A DNA stretch of 64,000 bases from Bifidobacterium catenulatum PV20-2 (GTDB lineage Bacteria > Actinomycetota > Actinomycetes > Actinomycetales > Bifidobacteriaceae): assembly GCF_000800455.1 (NCBI RefSeq), contig NZ_CP007456.1, positions 2,046,001-2,110,000 of the forward strand, in the 5' to 3' direction. The notes beneath the pieces are model-generated. The model worked only from the letters and a program-made list of their open reading frames with translations. It did not search any database and was not told the origin of the DNA. A program made the position numbers and the translations under genes. Shown in pieces: positions 9,034 to 18,467 of the stretch; the stretch's first letter is position 1, and every line of letters begins with the position of its first letter.

Positions 9034-10368
9034 TTACTGTGCACTGGTTTCGGGAGCGTTGAGTTCGCGGACATCAGCCTTTTCTGGCGCGATCATGTTC
9101 ACGGGTTCGATGATTCTGCTCTGGTCGACGCGCTGCAGCTTGCGTGCGGTGACCAGCACGCGCGATTCCAGTGACGAGGCGAACGCATTGTAGGCACCGA
9201 CCGTTTTGGTGATGGCGGATCCCAGCTTGGTGGCACGGTCCCCGAGCACGGCGAACCGTTCATACAATTCGCGAGACAGGTCGAACAGCATTTTCGCGTC
9301 ATCGGTCAGGCTTTGCTGCTGCCATGCGTACGCCACGGACTTCAGCACCGCCCATAAGGTAATCGGCGAAGTCAAGGCAACCTTGCGCGCAAACGCGTCG
9401 TCCATCAGCGTCGGATCGGTTTCCAAAGCCGCCTGCAGCAAGGATTCGTTGGGAATGAAGGCGATCACGAAGTCCGGCGCGTCGTCGAACGCATTCCAAT
9501 AGGCCTTGTCGCCCAAAGTTTTCACATGCTCACGCACCGCCTTGGCATGCGCATGCAGCAATTCCGACTTTCGTGCCAACTCCTCAGGCGTGGCGGTATC
9601 GGGAATTTCACACGCTTTCTGATAGTCGGCATATGGGGCCTTCGCATCGATCGGAATGGTTTTGCCGCCCGGCATGTGGATGATCATATCCGGACGCTGC
9701 GTGCGGCCATCCGCATCGGTGACGACCACCTGCGTATCGAAATCCACATGCTCCAGCAGCCCGGCGGATTCCACGATATTCCTCAACTGCGCCTCACCCC
9801 ACGCGCCGCGCACCTTGTTGTTACGCAATGCGGACGACAGGGCGTTGGTCTCGCGGTCAAGACGGGCCTGCTGCTCGCCAAGGCCCTTGAGCCGCTCGCC
9901 AAGCGCACCCATTTCCCGCTTGCGACCCTCTTCGATTTGCGAAACCTTCTGCTGCAGGGCATCAAGGTTCTTCTGCACGGGCGCGAGCGCGGACAATACC
10001 TTGCTCTGCTCCTGCAGCTTTCGTTCGTTTTCGGCCTGCTTGCGTTCCGCTTCGGCCGCGGCACGCTCACGTTCACGCTCCACACGTTCCTGTTCGGCCC
10101 GCTGGGCCTGCGCGAGCTGCGATTTGAGATAGGTCAACTGTTGGGCTAACCCTTCCGCCTGCGTGCGGTATTGGGTCACCGATGTGGACAATTCGCTGAT
10201 TTCCTGCCGATCAGCTTCAATCTGCGCTTTCGCCTCGTTAAGATCAGCGGTTTTCGCATCACGGGCCATTTCCTGCCCTTTGGAACGGCCCGCAAAAAAG
10301 CCGGCCGCGGCTCCAAGCGCGGCCACAACCACCAGAAGAATCACCACAAACACAGGATTGTCGAACAT
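9034..10368 (-). CDS. rmuC: DNA recombination protein RmuC
   Basis: About 444 residues. An N-terminal transmembrane helix (FVVILLVVVAALGAAAGFFAG) is followed by a long coiled coil rich in Glu, Arg, Gln and Ala (about residues 25-160) and then the RmuC core: RGAWGEAQLRNIVESAGLLEHVDFD, PDMIIHMPGGKTIPIDAKAPYADYQ and FVIAFIPNESLLQAALETDP. The core has the restriction-endonuclease-like nuclease fold thought to limit inversions at short inverted repeats. The start MFDNPVF is preferred because it places the membrane helix at the N-terminus; no strong ribosome-binding site is visible for any start. Confidence 0.9.
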   Translation of the reverse strand: MFDNPVFVVILLVVVAALGAAAGFFAGRSKGQEMARDAKTADLNEAKAQIEADRQEISELSTSVTQYRTQAEGLAQQLTYLKSQLAQAQRAEQERVERERERAAAEAERKQAENERKLQEQSKVLSALAPVQKNLDALQQKVSQIEEGRKREMGALGERLKGLGEQQARLDRETNALSSALRNNKVRGAWGEAQLRNIVESAGLLEHVDFDTQVVVTDADGRTQRPDMIIHMPGGKTIPIDAKAPYADYQKACEIPDTATPEELARKSELLHAHAKAVREHVKTLGDKAYWNAFDDAPDFVIAFIPNESLLQAALETDPTLMDDAFARKVALTSPITLWAVLKSVAYAWQQQSLTDDAKMLFDLSRELYERFAVLGDRATKLGSAITKTVGAYNAFASSLESRVLVTARKLQRVDQSRIIEPVNMIAPEKADVRELNAPETSAQ

Positions 10369-10540
10369 ATGTTCTATGTAACAGCATGCCCAAGACATCA
10401 TGGAAGATCAAAGTTCGCAAGACATCCGCGTCCAGCTGCATTATGCTTGGAGCCGAAAGCATGCTCACGAACATGCGGCAACGCGAGCACGCTGAATATT
10501 CGAGAGGCACTCAAGAGGCAATCCGGGGGTTCGGAAACAC

Positions 10541-11416
10541 ATGGGATTCGATTTGTTTATGACGGTGGCGGTGATTGTTGCGGCGGCCGTGGCCACTTGG
10601 GCCATCCTCAGGCTATTCCTAAGCGAAAACGATGACATAGCCCCCTCCCACCAACGCATCCCCGATGAAAAGCCCGCCAAGAATCACACCGAAAATCACA
10701 CTGAAAATCCAGACGAGGCAGCCGGCGCAACACACCGAAGCGACATCGCCAAGCGTCTCGCCATCGCAACCATACTGACCATTCCCACATTCACCGTAAC
10801 CATGCTGACATTCGGCGGCATCACACTTCCCCACTGGCTGGCCAATCCATGGCTGCACGCCATCATCGCCACGCCGGTCATGTTCTATTGCGCCGCGCCG
10901 ATGCACAATCGTGGCACCGCCGCCCTGAAAAACCGCATGCCCAACGCGGATTCGCTGCTATCGCTCGCCATGACCGTCGTGTACGTCTACAGCCTGCTGG
11001 CGTGCGTGGTGTCATGGATTTTCCCCGCAGGGTCACGCAATCAATATTTCGCTTTCGCAAGCATGGTCGTCGTGCTGTCGCTTGCGATTTCGCTGATCGA
11101 GCAACGTCCCATGACAAAGAAAGCATCGGAAGGCGATATTCCGACCGCACAATCGCAAGAAATACAATCGCAAGAAACACAAGAAACACAGCAAAGCATG
11201 GATACGCTTATCCAGGCCAGCATCACATATGAGATTCGCACGCGGGTAACGCAGATTACCGCAACCGTGACGATGATCATCGCGGTATGGACGTTCGCTT
11301 TGTGGCTGATTTTCGGACTTCAGCCGAAGCTTGCGATTGCCGTGTTGATCGGCGCGACGGCTTTGACGGTCGCAGGCTTGGTTTTGCAGGCATATGACCG
11401 CCAACCGTCACGGTAA
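10541..11416 (+). CDS. Membrane protein resembling the transmembrane part of a P1B-type ATPase
   Basis: 291 residues with about six or seven hydrophobic segments and no soluble catalytic domain. The stretch ATPVMFYCAAPMHNRGTAAL, then NADSLLSLAMTVVYVYSLLACV, resembles the second and third helices of copper-type P1B ATPases (pattern PV.F..G...RGA...L....NMD.L..L.....Y.YS). YFAFASMVVVLSLA matches the fourth helix. After a hydrophilic Gln/Thr/Glu-rich linker (about 185-215) come two more helices. No DKTGT, no TGES and no CPC are present. It is divergent to rmuC and convergent to clpB. It may be a decayed ATPase or a protein that has kept only the membrane unit. The homology is my inference from pattern. 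Confidence 0.55.
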   Translation: MGFDLFMTVAVIVAAAVATWAILRLFLSENDDIAPSHQRIPDEKPAKNHTENHTENPDEAAGATHRSDIAKRLAIATILTIPTFTVTMLTFGGITLPHWLANPWLHAIIATPVMFYCAAPMHNRGTAALKNRMPNADSLLSLAMTVVYVYSLLACVVSWIFPAGSRNQYFAFASMVVVLSLAISLIEQRPMTKKASEGDIPTAQSQEIQSQETQETQQSMDTLIQASITYEIRTRVTQITATVTMIIAVWTFALWLIFGLQPKLAIAVLIGATALTVAGLVLQAYDRQPSR

Positions 11417-11457
11417 AACGGTTTTCGCAAAAAAAATCGCGCAATCGCACGAAAAAT

Positions 11458-11486
11458 GGGCGGACCCGCATGTGCGCAGTCCGCCC
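11458..11486 (-). terminator. Terminator of clpB
   Basis: Stem GGGCGGAC (11458-11465) with GTCCGCCC (11479-11486). On the minus strand the stem is followed by ATTTTTCG, so it terminates clpB transcription, 84 bases past its stop. It lies between the two convergent genes. Confidence 0.75.
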
Positions 11487-11569
11487 ACCGTCAACGGTTA
11501 GACCGTTTTCGCGACTCGGCCAATCAACAGTCAGTCAGGCCAAACCGATCAGCCGCATGACTCCGACCG

Positions 11570-14275
11570 TCACTTAGCTTCTGCCGAAAAATCGTCGTCG
11601 ATCTGCCCCGGCGCCCACGAGGAAAGCTCCAAATGGTCGCCGCCGGTCTGGTCCACAAGCACGGTGTCGCCGTCGTGCACTTCGCCAGCCAGCAGCATGC
11701 GCGCCAATTGGTCGCCGACTTCGGTTTGCACCAAACGACGCAGCGGGCGAGCGCCATACGCCGGATCGTAACCGGTGTTGGCGAGCCAATCGCGCGCCGA
11801 ATCGGTAACATCCAGCTTGATGCGGCGATCCGCCAAGCGGGCCGAAACCTGCGCCACCTGAATGTCCACAATGCCGCCGAGCTCTTCGCGCGTAAGCGGG
11901 TGGAACATGACCAGTTCATCCAAGCGGTTGATGAATTCCGGCTTGAACTGCATGTGCACGGCGTCCATCACGGCCTTCTTCTTGGCTTCGCCATCCAGTT
12001 CGGTGTTCACCAGGAACTGCGAGCCAAGGTTGGAGGTCATGATCAGAATCGTGTTCTTGAAGTCCACGGTTCGACCCTGCCCGTCGGTCAAGCGGCCGTC
12101 GTCGAGCACCTGCAACAGCACGTCGAATACTTCAGGATTGGCCTTTTCAACCTCATCGAACAGCACCACCGAATATGGGCGGCGACGCACGGCCTCAGTC
12201 AGCTGGCCACCCTCCTCATAGCCGATGTAGCCCGGCGCAGCACCGATCAGACGAGACACGGAGGCCTTCTCCATGTACTCGCTCATGTCAATGCGCACCA
12301 TGGCTTTTTCATCGTCGAACAGAAAGTCGGCGAGCGCCTTGGCTAGCTCCGTCTTACCCACGCCGGTCGGTCCAAGGAACAGGAATGATCCTGTCGGGCG
12401 GTTCGGGTCGGAAATGCCCGCGCGCGAGCGGCGTACCGCATCAGAAACAGCTTGAATAGCTTCTTTCTGGCCGATCACGCGCTTGCCGAGATAGTCTTCC
12501 ATGGTCAGCAGCTTCTCGTTTTCGCCTTGCATGAGGCGGCCGACGGGAATGCCCGTCCAGTCGGACACGATTTCGGCCACGGAATCGGCGTCGACGCGGT
12601 CCGGCACCATCGGAATGTCATCCGCCGCGCCGCCGTCGCCAGCCACGCCGGCCGCACCATTCTTGGACACCGCCTCGTTTTGTTCGGCTTGTGCGATCTC
12701 CTTCTGAATGGCCGGAATTTCGCCATAGTTGATGGCGGAGGATTTCGCCAGATCACCTTCGCGCTCGTACCGTTCGGCTTGGGTGCGCAGTTCGTCGAGC
12801 TTCTTGCGTAGGTCGCCGATGCGGTTGTGTCCGTTCTTTTCGGCGTCCCAGCGTGCTTTCAGACCGTTGAGTTTTTCGCTTTTGTCTGCGATTTCCTTAT
12901 TGAGGTCGTCGAGACGTTCCTTGGCGCTTTCGTCAAGCTCGGTTTCGGCTTTGCTTGCGGCGGCACCGTCTTTCGGATTGCCAAGCAGGTATGATTTCTC
13001 CATTTTGAGTCGGTCGACCTGGCGTTGCAGTTCGTCGATTTCCTCAGGCGAGGAGTCGAGTTCCATGCGCAGGTGCGATGCGGCCTCGTCCACCAAATCG
13101 ATGGCCTTGTCTGGCAGCTGACGGCCGGAAATATACCGGTTCGACAGCGTTGCCGCGGCCACGAGCGCGTCATCGCCGATGGTCACCTTGTGGTGGGCTT
13201 CGTATTTCGGCGCGATGCCGCGCAGAATGGCGATAGTGTCTTCAACACTCGGCTCTCCTACGAACACTTGCTGGAAACGACGTTCCAACGCCGGGTCCTT
13301 TTCGATGTTCTCACGGTATTCATCGAGCGTGGTGGCACCGATCAGGCGCAGTTCGCCGCGCGCAAGCATGGGCTTGAGCATATTGCCCGCATCCATGGAT
13401 CCTTCGGCCGCGCCCGCGCCGACGATGGTATGAATCTCATCGATGAAGGTGATGATCTGCCCGTCGGCGTTCTTGATTTCCTGCAGCACGCTCTTCAGGC
13501 GTTCCTCGAATTCGCCACGGTATTTCGAACCGGCCACCATGGAGCCCAAATCAAGCGAAATGAGCTTCTTGTTTTGCAAGGTCGTCGGCACGTCGCCGGC
13601 GACGATGCGCTGTGCGAGGCCTTCCACCACGGCGGTTTTGCCCACGCCCGGCTCGCCGATCAGCACTGGGTTGTTTTTGGTGCGGCGGCTCAGAATCTGG
13701 ATCACGCGGCGGATTTCCTGATCGCGGCCGATCACCGGATCGAGTTCGCCTTCTTTCGCGGCCGCGGTCAGATCGGTCGAGTACTTTTCGAGGGCTTTGT
13801 ACGAGCCTTCAGCGTCGGGGCTGGTCACTTTCGCGCCTCCTCGAATCGATGGCACGGCTTTGCGTAACGCTTCGGCGGTCACGCCGTACCGTTCCATGAT
13901 TTGCGCGCTTTGGTTTGGTTTTGCCGCCGCGATGGCGATGAGCAGATGTTCGGTGGAGACGTATTCGTCGCCCATCTGCTGCATTTCCTTGCCCGCTTGC
14001 GCAAGCACGGCGGACAGTTGCCTGCTGACCTGCGGCTGCGCGGTGGTCGATCCGCTGGCGCTCGGCAGCGCGTCTTGTGCTTGGTGCACGGCTGCGCTGA
14101 TGTTCTGCGCGTTGCCACCCGCGGCTTCGATCAGTCCGCGAATCACGCCGTTTTCCTGACGCAGCAGCGCGTCGAGCAGGTGCAGGGTTTCGACTTGCGC
14201 GTTGCCTGCGGCCGACGCGTTCTGCACGGCGTCGGAAATGGCTTCCTGCGCCATTGTGGTGAACTTCTGTTCCAT
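11570..14275 (-). CDS. clpB: ATP-dependent disaggregase ClpB
   Basis: About 901 residues, somewhat longer than the usual 860-870. The N-terminal Clp-N repeats start [19 protein letters not shown]-1 has Walker [19 protein letters not shown] and Walker B ISLDLG...IITFIDEIH. The coiled-coil M-domain (about residues 405-540) contains [23 protein letters not shown]-2 has [14 protein letters not shown] and [30 protein letters not shown]. It works with DnaK to extract proteins from aggregates. The ATG at 14275 is preceded by GGAGG; an ATG 12 bases upstream overlaps that site. A HAIR operator lies upstream, consistent with HspR control. Confidence 0.97.
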   Translation of the reverse strand: MEQKFTTMAQEAISDAVQNASAAGNAQVETLHLLDALLRQENGVIRGLIEAAGGNAQNISAAVHQAQDALPSASGSTTAQPQVSRQLSAVLAQAGKEMQQMGDEYVSTEHLLIAIAAAKPNQSAQIMERYGVTAEALRKAVPSIRGGAKVTSPDAEGSYKALEKYSTDLTAAAKEGELDPVIGRDQEIRRVIQILSRRTKNNPVLIGEPGVGKTAVVEGLAQRIVAGDVPTTLQNKKLISLDLGSMVAGSKYRGEFEERLKSVLQEIKNADGQIITFIDEIHTIVGAGAAEGSMDAGNMLKPMLARGELRLIGATTLDEYRENIEKDPALERRFQQVFVGEPSVEDTIAILRGIAPKYEAHHKVTIGDDALVAAATLSNRYISGRQLPDKAIDLVDEAASHLRMELDSSPEEIDELQRQVDRLKMEKSYLLGNPKDGAAASKAETELDESAKERLDDLNKEIADKSEKLNGLKARWDAEKNGHNRIGDLRKKLDELRTQAERYEREGDLAKSSAINYGEIPAIQKEIAQAEQNEAVSKNGAAGVAGDGGAADDIPMVPDRVDADSVAEIVSDWTGIPVGRLMQGENEKLLTMEDYLGKRVIGQKEAIQAVSDAVRRSRAGISDPNRPTGSFLFLGPTGVGKTELAKALADFLFDDEKAMVRIDMSEYMEKASVSRLIGAAPGYIGYEEGGQLTEAVRRRPYSVVLFDEVEKANPEVFDVLLQVLDDGRLTDGQGRTVDFKNTILIMTSNLGSQFLVNTELDGEAKKKAVMDAVHMQFKPEFINRLDELVMFHPLTREELGGIVDIQVAQVSARLADRRIKLDVTDSARDWLANTGYDPAYGARPLRRLVQTEVGDQLARMLLAGEVHDGDTVLVDQTGGDHLELSSWAPGQIDDDFSAEAK

Positions 14276-14368
14276 ATCATCCTCCATGGTTCGCGTCGAA
14301 CGTCCGTTTTCGCACGGTTGCGTCGGCGCATATGTCGTTGTCTGATATGCTCAACCAACTTCACCACC

Positions 14369-14408
14369 ATTCTATTCCCAAAAGTTGAGTCCGCAACACT
14401 CAACTTTT
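14369..14408 (-). promoter_or_regulatory. HAIR operator (HspR site) and promoter of clpB
   Basis: A perfect 11-bp inverted repeat, AAAAGTTGAGT (14380-14390) and ACTCAACTTTT (14398-14408), is separated by seven bases. This is the HspR-associated inverted repeat architecture (CTTGAGT-N7-ACTCAAG type) that represses actinobacterial dnaK and clpB. On the minus strand it overlaps a promoter with -35 TTGCGG (14391-14396) and -10 TAGAAT (14369-14374), spacer 16. hspR itself is not in this window. Confidence 0.85.
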
Positions 14409-14440
14409 GTTCACCGAATGAAAAGTCGTGAAAACACGAA

Positions 14441-14471
14441 AAGGCCGCCACCCACGAAAGGTGACGGCCTT
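14441..14471 (-). terminator. Terminator of the FAH-family gene
   Basis: Stem AAGGCCGCCACC (14441-14452) with GGTGACGGCCTT (14460-14471), 26 bases beyond the stop of the fumarylacetoacetase-family gene, with a T-rich run on the minus strand. Confidence 0.75.
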
Positions 14472-14497
14472 CATATCCGCAATATGTCAATCGACAA

Positions 14498-15319
14498 TCA
14501 ACCGCGCACTACCACATTGCGCAGGCTGCCAATGCCTTCGACGTGCACGATCGCCTCGTCGCCCGGATCAAGATGGCCGGAAGCGTTCGGAGTGCCCGTT
14601 AGAATCACATCGCCCGGCAGCAGCGTCGTAAAGCTGGAAATCGCGGCGATCTGCTCGGGAATGCCGTGAATCAGGTTCGCCGTGGTGCCGGAAGCCAGCT
14701 CAACGTCCTCGCCATTCAACGTGAAGGAGATCTTCGCATCCTTCCAATCCAAGTCGTCACGGGTCACGATCCACGGGCCAAGCGGGCAGGACGTGTCGAA
14801 GCCCTTCGCGCGCGTCCACATCGGGTCAAGCCCCTGCAAATCACGCAATGTCACGTCATTCACGCAGGTGAAGCCCAACACATAGTCCATGGCCTGTTCG
14901 ACCGGCACGTTCTTGGCGATGCGGCCCATCACCACGGCCACTTCCGGCTCGAAATTCATGTCGTTCGAATATGACGGAATCACGATCGGATCATCCGGAC
15001 CAATCACCGACGTGCTCGGTTTGGAGAAGATCACCATGTCTTCCGGAGCATGCTTGATGTCGGAATGGCCGGCTTCATGCATGAACTGCGCGTGCGCCTC
15101 ATAATTCTTGGCCAGGCCATACACCTTCGACGGAATCACCGGAGAGAGCAGACGGATGCCATCGCCGTCCACCGGAAAACGCTCGCCAGTCGGCTTCACG
15201 CCGGCCCCGGCCAGAGGATGCCCCTCAAGCGCTACGAGATAGTCCTTGCCGTCGCTTTCGTCGGTCTGCACGAAAGCGTATTGCGGTACATCATTATGCG
15301 AAAAACGTGCGATTCTCAT
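14498..15319 (-). CDS. Fumarylacetoacetate hydrolase family protein
   Basis: About 273 residues. It belongs to the FAH/HpaG superfamily of metal-dependent C-C hydrolases and decarboxylases: SKVYGLAKNYEAHAQFM, IFSKPSTSVIGPDDPIVIP, the metal-binding FEPEVAVVMGRIAKNV, GFTCVNDVTLRDLQ, the AKGFDTSCPLGPW substrate loop, and LLPGDVILTGTPNASGHLDPGDE. Such proteins can be acylpyruvases or oxaloacetate decarboxylases; the substrate cannot be read off. The ATG at 15319 (MRIARFS) is the family-typical start, although its ribosome-binding site is weak; an 18-residue extension is possible. Confidence 0.85.
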   Translation of the reverse strand: MRIARFSHNDVPQYAFVQTDESDGKDYLVALEGHPLAGAGVKPTGERFPVDGDGIRLLSPVIPSKVYGLAKNYEAHAQFMHEAGHSDIKHAPEDMVIFSKPSTSVIGPDDPIVIPSYSNDMNFEPEVAVVMGRIAKNVPVEQAMDYVLGFTCVNDVTLRDLQGLDPMWTRAKGFDTSCPLGPWIVTRDDLDWKDAKISFTLNGEDVELASGTTANLIHGIPEQIAAISSFTTLLPGDVILTGTPNASGHLDPGDEAIVHVEGIGSLRNVVVRG

Positions 15320-15402
15320 GCTTGCCAGTCTACCCGCAACAATCGTCGAATCGTTCATATCATCGACATGCAACGCCCGACAATCAAAAACATCAAAAAA
15401 AA

Positions 15403-15431
15403 ACGGGCCATCACATCATGCGACAGCCCGT
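15403..15431 (-). terminator. Rho-independent terminator of the YggS gene
   Basis: Stem ACGGGC (15403-15408) with GCCCGT (15426-15431), followed on the minus strand by nine consecutive T residues: a classical terminator 16 bases past the YggS stop. Confidence 0.85.
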
Positions 15432-15446
15432 CACAGGAAGAAAACG

Positions 15447-16289
15447 TCAGATAAAAGCACGCTCGCCGAAAATCGCGGTGCCAACGCGCACGATAGTGGA
15501 TCCTTCCGCAATCGCGAGTTCCATGTCGCCGGTCATACCCATCGACAGTTCACGGCAGGACTGCGTGCCAGGCTCCCCCGATTCGAGAATATGATCGCGG
15601 GTTCTACGCAGATGTTCGAATCCCCGGCGAATGGCGGTTTCGTCGCTCACATGCGCGCCGATAGTCATCAGCCCTTGCAATTCAAGCCCGTCCAATGTGC
15701 CGATTTTCTGCGCGACGCGAATGGCATACGCCGGATTGCAACCGGATTTCGACGCCTCGCCCGATTCGTTGACTTCCAGCAGCACGCCCACGGTGACGCC
15801 GCGCGCCACCGCCCTACGTGAGATTTTTTCCGCCAAATCAAGGGAATCAACCGATTCGATGGCGTTGACGACCGGCAGCACCTTGCCGATCTTATTGCTT
15901 TGCAACTGGCCGATCAAATGGAACGGAATGCGCTCGCAAGCGACTTCGGAATCGTCTGAAGCGGACGCGATGCCGGAATCGCCGGCAACACCCAACGCAA
16001 ACCCGCGTTCCGCGCAACGCGCCATCAATCCTTCGGCCTTCGCCGTCACTTCCTGCGGACGATTCTCGCCGATCATGCGCACGCCCGCGTCGATCGCCGC
16101 CATGATCTCGCCCACATCGCGCGTCTTCGTAGCAGCAAGCAGGCGCACGGAACCCGCGTCACGACCGGCATGCTGCTCGGCCGACGCGATACGATCCAAC
16201 ACGCGATGAACGCCATCGGCGATCTGCACGGCGCGCACGTCGTCGATCACCTCATTGGCAAGATTCTTATGATCCATGTATGCGGTCAT
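15447..16289 (-). CDS. YggS-family pyridoxal-phosphate homeostasis protein
   Basis: 280 residues, longer than the usual 230-240 because of an insertion around residues 90-115 (GLMARCAERGFALGVAGDSG...). The PLP lysine lies in VRLLAATKTRDVGEIMAA, followed by GVRMIGENRPQE, PFHLIGQLQSNK, VLLEVNESGEASKSGC, LQGLMTIGAH and LSMGMTGDMELAIAEGSTIVRVGTAIFGER, all signature blocks of YggS/PROSC. It is a non-catalytic, alanine-racemase-fold carrier that buffers intracellular PLP. ATG at 16289 with AGAGG nine bases upstream. In many actinobacteria it lies next to cell-division genes; here it does not. Confidence 0.93.
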   Translation of the reverse strand: MTAYMDHKNLANEVIDDVRAVQIADGVHRVLDRIASAEQHAGRDAGSVRLLAATKTRDVGEIMAAIDAGVRMIGENRPQEVTAKAEGLMARCAERGFALGVAGDSGIASASDDSEVACERIPFHLIGQLQSNKIGKVLPVVNAIESVDSLDLAEKISRRAVARGVTVGVLLEVNESGEASKSGCNPAYAIRVAQKIGTLDGLELQGLMTIGAHVSDETAIRRGFEHLRRTRDHILESGEPGTQSCRELSMGMTGDMELAIAEGSTIVRVGTAIFGERAFI

Positions 16290-16338
16290 ATTCAGCCTCT
16301 TATATTCAATCCCAACTACCTCTACCAGAGTAAGAAGA

Positions 16339-16393
16339 AGCCCGTACGACGGTCTGAAGTGAAGTGATAAAGCGACCGATATCCGTACGGGCT
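16339..16393. terminator. Inverted repeat between the YggS gene and the HTH gene
   Basis: Arms AGCCCGTACG (16339-16348) and CGTACGGGCT (16384-16393) around a 35-base loop. On the minus strand the stem is followed by TCTTCTTAC, so it could end the HTH transcript; the long loop makes this uncertain. Confidence 0.4.
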
Positions 16394-16514
16394 AATAAAA
16401 CGGACGGCAGTAGAAGGGGGACTTCAAAGACTCCGTCCGACAACCACTATATGCAAGTTTTACTAAACACGCGCCGAAAAAACATCTTTTCTTTATTTTT
16501 TCGGATATCGCACT

Positions 16515-16922
16515 TCATCCCTGTATTTCTTTCAATTGCTGTTCCAAAGTGTCAATGCGATCCTTCAGCTCAAGCACCTGACACGTCAACGATCGAATCT
16601 GCCCCAACTGCACAGACACCAGTCGTTCGCGCGTCTCGGAAGACAACGGCCCCGACGAGCCTCCGCTTTTCGCAGCGGCCATGATATCCGGATCCGCCTT
16701 CCAGCGCGCGATATTACGCTCCACACGCTTGCGACCGACAATCGCAGGGCTCAATCCAGCCGACGTGAAAATCGAACTCGGTCTCTCGCCATCCAAATAT
16801 CTGCGCATGCAGCTGATTTGAAAATCACGCGAATACGTGATCCTGTTCTGCGTAACCGACTCAACCGCCGGCAACGCACGAAGATACTCGACCTCCGTAT
16901 TGCTAAACTGCCTTTTCGTCAT
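16515..16922 (-). CDS. Stand-alone helix-turn-helix protein (IS3 OrfA-like)
   Basis: About 135 residues. It has the two-part layout of the HTH-domain family related to IS3-type Orf[33 protein letters not shown] followed by [15 protein letters not shown] (DNA-binding part, about residues 30-85), then a C-terminal leucine-zipper-like coil ([26 protein letters not shown]). No transposase OrfB accompanies it and no terminal repeats are seen, so it is more likely a domesticated regulator than an active insertion sequence. The ATG at 16922 (MTKRQFS) is chosen from the family pattern. Confidence 0.7.
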   Translation of the reverse strand: MTKRQFSNTEVEYLRALPAVESVTQNRITYSRDFQISCMRRYLDGERPSSIFTSAGLSPAIVGRKRVERNIARWKADPDIMAAAKSGGSSGPLSSETRERLVSVQLGQIRSLTCQVLELKDRIDTLEQQLKEIQG

Positions 16923-17131
16923 ATCGACCCCATTCACTCGACAAAACGGAATACCTTTTTTCGCGCTCGCAGATTACCTTCGCAAACGAAAGTATCCGAA
17001 CGGCATATACTATCACCTCACACGCGATGGTATGGGGGCTTGCGCCACCCGAATCGCTCTACGCTAAACCTGAACGAGCCCCAGCATGTACAGTTGCATA
17101 CTGTCACCATCGATGCACCAAAGGAGCCACC

Positions 17132-18235
17132 ATGACCGGCCGATTCGCACCCACCCCATCAGGCCGCATGCACATCGGCAACGTCTACGCCATGCTTGGA
17201 GCGTGGCTTTCCGCCCGCAAAACAGGCGATTTCATACGATTGCGCATTGAAGACATCGATGAGCCGAGGGTCGTTCCCGGCGCCGCCGAAACCATGATGC
17301 ACGACCTCGACTGGCTCGGTCTCGACTGGGATGGCGAACCAGTGTTTCAATCGGCGCGACACACCCTATATCGGGAAGCGCTCAATCTTCTCAGCAACCT
17401 CAACATTGACGAAATCAACGATACTATCAGCACTATCGGCATCGGTCCCAACGATTCCGACCCCTATGGCACTACCGCAAGCAACACCATAAAAGCCCCC
17501 GGCACAACGCCGCTCATCTACCCCTGCTTCTGCTCGCGAGCCGACATCCGCGCCGCGTCGGCACCGCAGGAAGGCGACCGTTTCACCGTATATCCGGGAA
17601 CATGCCACCGACTCATCACCAACGATCCGCAGCGCGTGAAGCAACGCCTCGCCAACGGCGACCGCCATTCGCTGCGCATCGCCACCACCGACACCACCAT
17701 CGTCTTTCATGACGAAGTGTTCGGCAACCAGCATTACAACATCGCCCAAGACATCGGCGACACCATCGTCCGCCGATCGGACGGCATCTACTCCTATCAG
17801 CTGGCCGTCACCGTGGACGATCTTGACATGGGTATCACCGATATTGTGCGCGGCCGCGACCTGCTTCGTTCCAACGCTTTGCAGATCTATATCCGCAAAG
17901 CCCTTATCTCCGCGGGATTTCAGCCTTCTGAACCCACCGAAGCAACCATCTCATACGCGCATCTGCCCCTTATCGACAACGCGGCCGGACAACGCCTCGC
18001 CAAACGCGAACGCTCGCTCGATCTCGGTATTCTCACGGCGCACGGCGTCACCGCGCAACAGATCATCGGCTATTGCGCATGGCTGCTCGGATTGCAAGGC
18101 GATCCGGAACATACCAAACCGCAGCCCATGAACGCCGCCGAAGCGCTTGGCGAATTCAGTTGGAGCGCCGTTCGCGCCAACACTTCGGATCGCGTGCTCG
18201 ATCAAAACGAGTTCAACGCGTATTTCGACCTGTAG
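17132..18235 (+). CDS. gluQ: Glutamyl-Q tRNA(Asp) synthetase
   Basis: 367 residues. A truncated glutamyl-tRNA-synthetase paralogue that attaches glutamate to the queuosine base of tRNA(Asp). It starts [22 protein letters not shown] (HIGH-like motif HIGN), then [13 protein letters not shown] Cys-x-Cys...Tyr...Cys zinc site is seen in [13 protein letters not shown]...YPGTCHRL. The KMSKS equivalent is [12 protein letters not shown]. The anticodon-binding domain is missing, as in all GluQ-RS. ATG at 17132 follows AAGGAGCCACC. It is longer than the typical 290-310 because of an insertion around residues 85-125. Confidence 0.9.
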   Translation: MTGRFAPTPSGRMHIGNVYAMLGAWLSARKTGDFIRLRIEDIDEPRVVPGAAETMMHDLDWLGLDWDGEPVFQSARHTLYREALNLLSNLNIDEINDTISTIGIGPNDSDPYGTTASNTIKAPGTTPLIYPCFCSRADIRAASAPQEGDRFTVYPGTCHRLITNDPQRVKQRLANGDRHSLRIATTDTTIVFHDEVFGNQHYNIAQDIGDTIVRRSDGIYSYQLAVTVDDLDMGITDIVRGRDLLRSNALQIYIRKALISAGFQPSEPTEATISYAHLPLIDNAAGQRLAKRERSLDLGILTAHGVTAQQIIGYCAWLLGLQGDPEHTKPQPMNAAEALGEFSWSAVRANTSDRVLDQNEFNAYFDL

Positions 18236-18346
18236 CCACGTTCCGCGGTCTTATTTCCGCTTATTCCGCAGTCTTATCCTGCTGTCATATAGGCGGCAGG
18301 ATATCTCGTCCACGGCAACACTGCCAGCCGATAGTAGGCATGCAAA

Positions 18347-18393
18347 AAGCCCGCTTTCCTCGAACCAGAAAAATTCCGAGGAAAACAGGCTTT
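18347..18393. terminator. Bidirectional terminator between GluQ-RS and glpF
   Basis: Long imperfect stem: AAGCCCGCTTTCCTCG on the left and CCGAGGAAAACAGGCTTT on the right, between two convergent genes. No other function is apparent in the 230-base gap. Confidence 0.65.
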
Positions 18394-18467
18394 GCATGTC
18401 AGTTCTTATACGTCAAGCGCAACTTATGTGACGGTCAGACAAACAAATCACGGACGACCGCAGGCGA

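Noticed and set aside
16339..16393. Riboswitch or attenuator before the YggS gene
   Set aside because: A single long-loop stem with no conserved core; read as a possible weak terminator.
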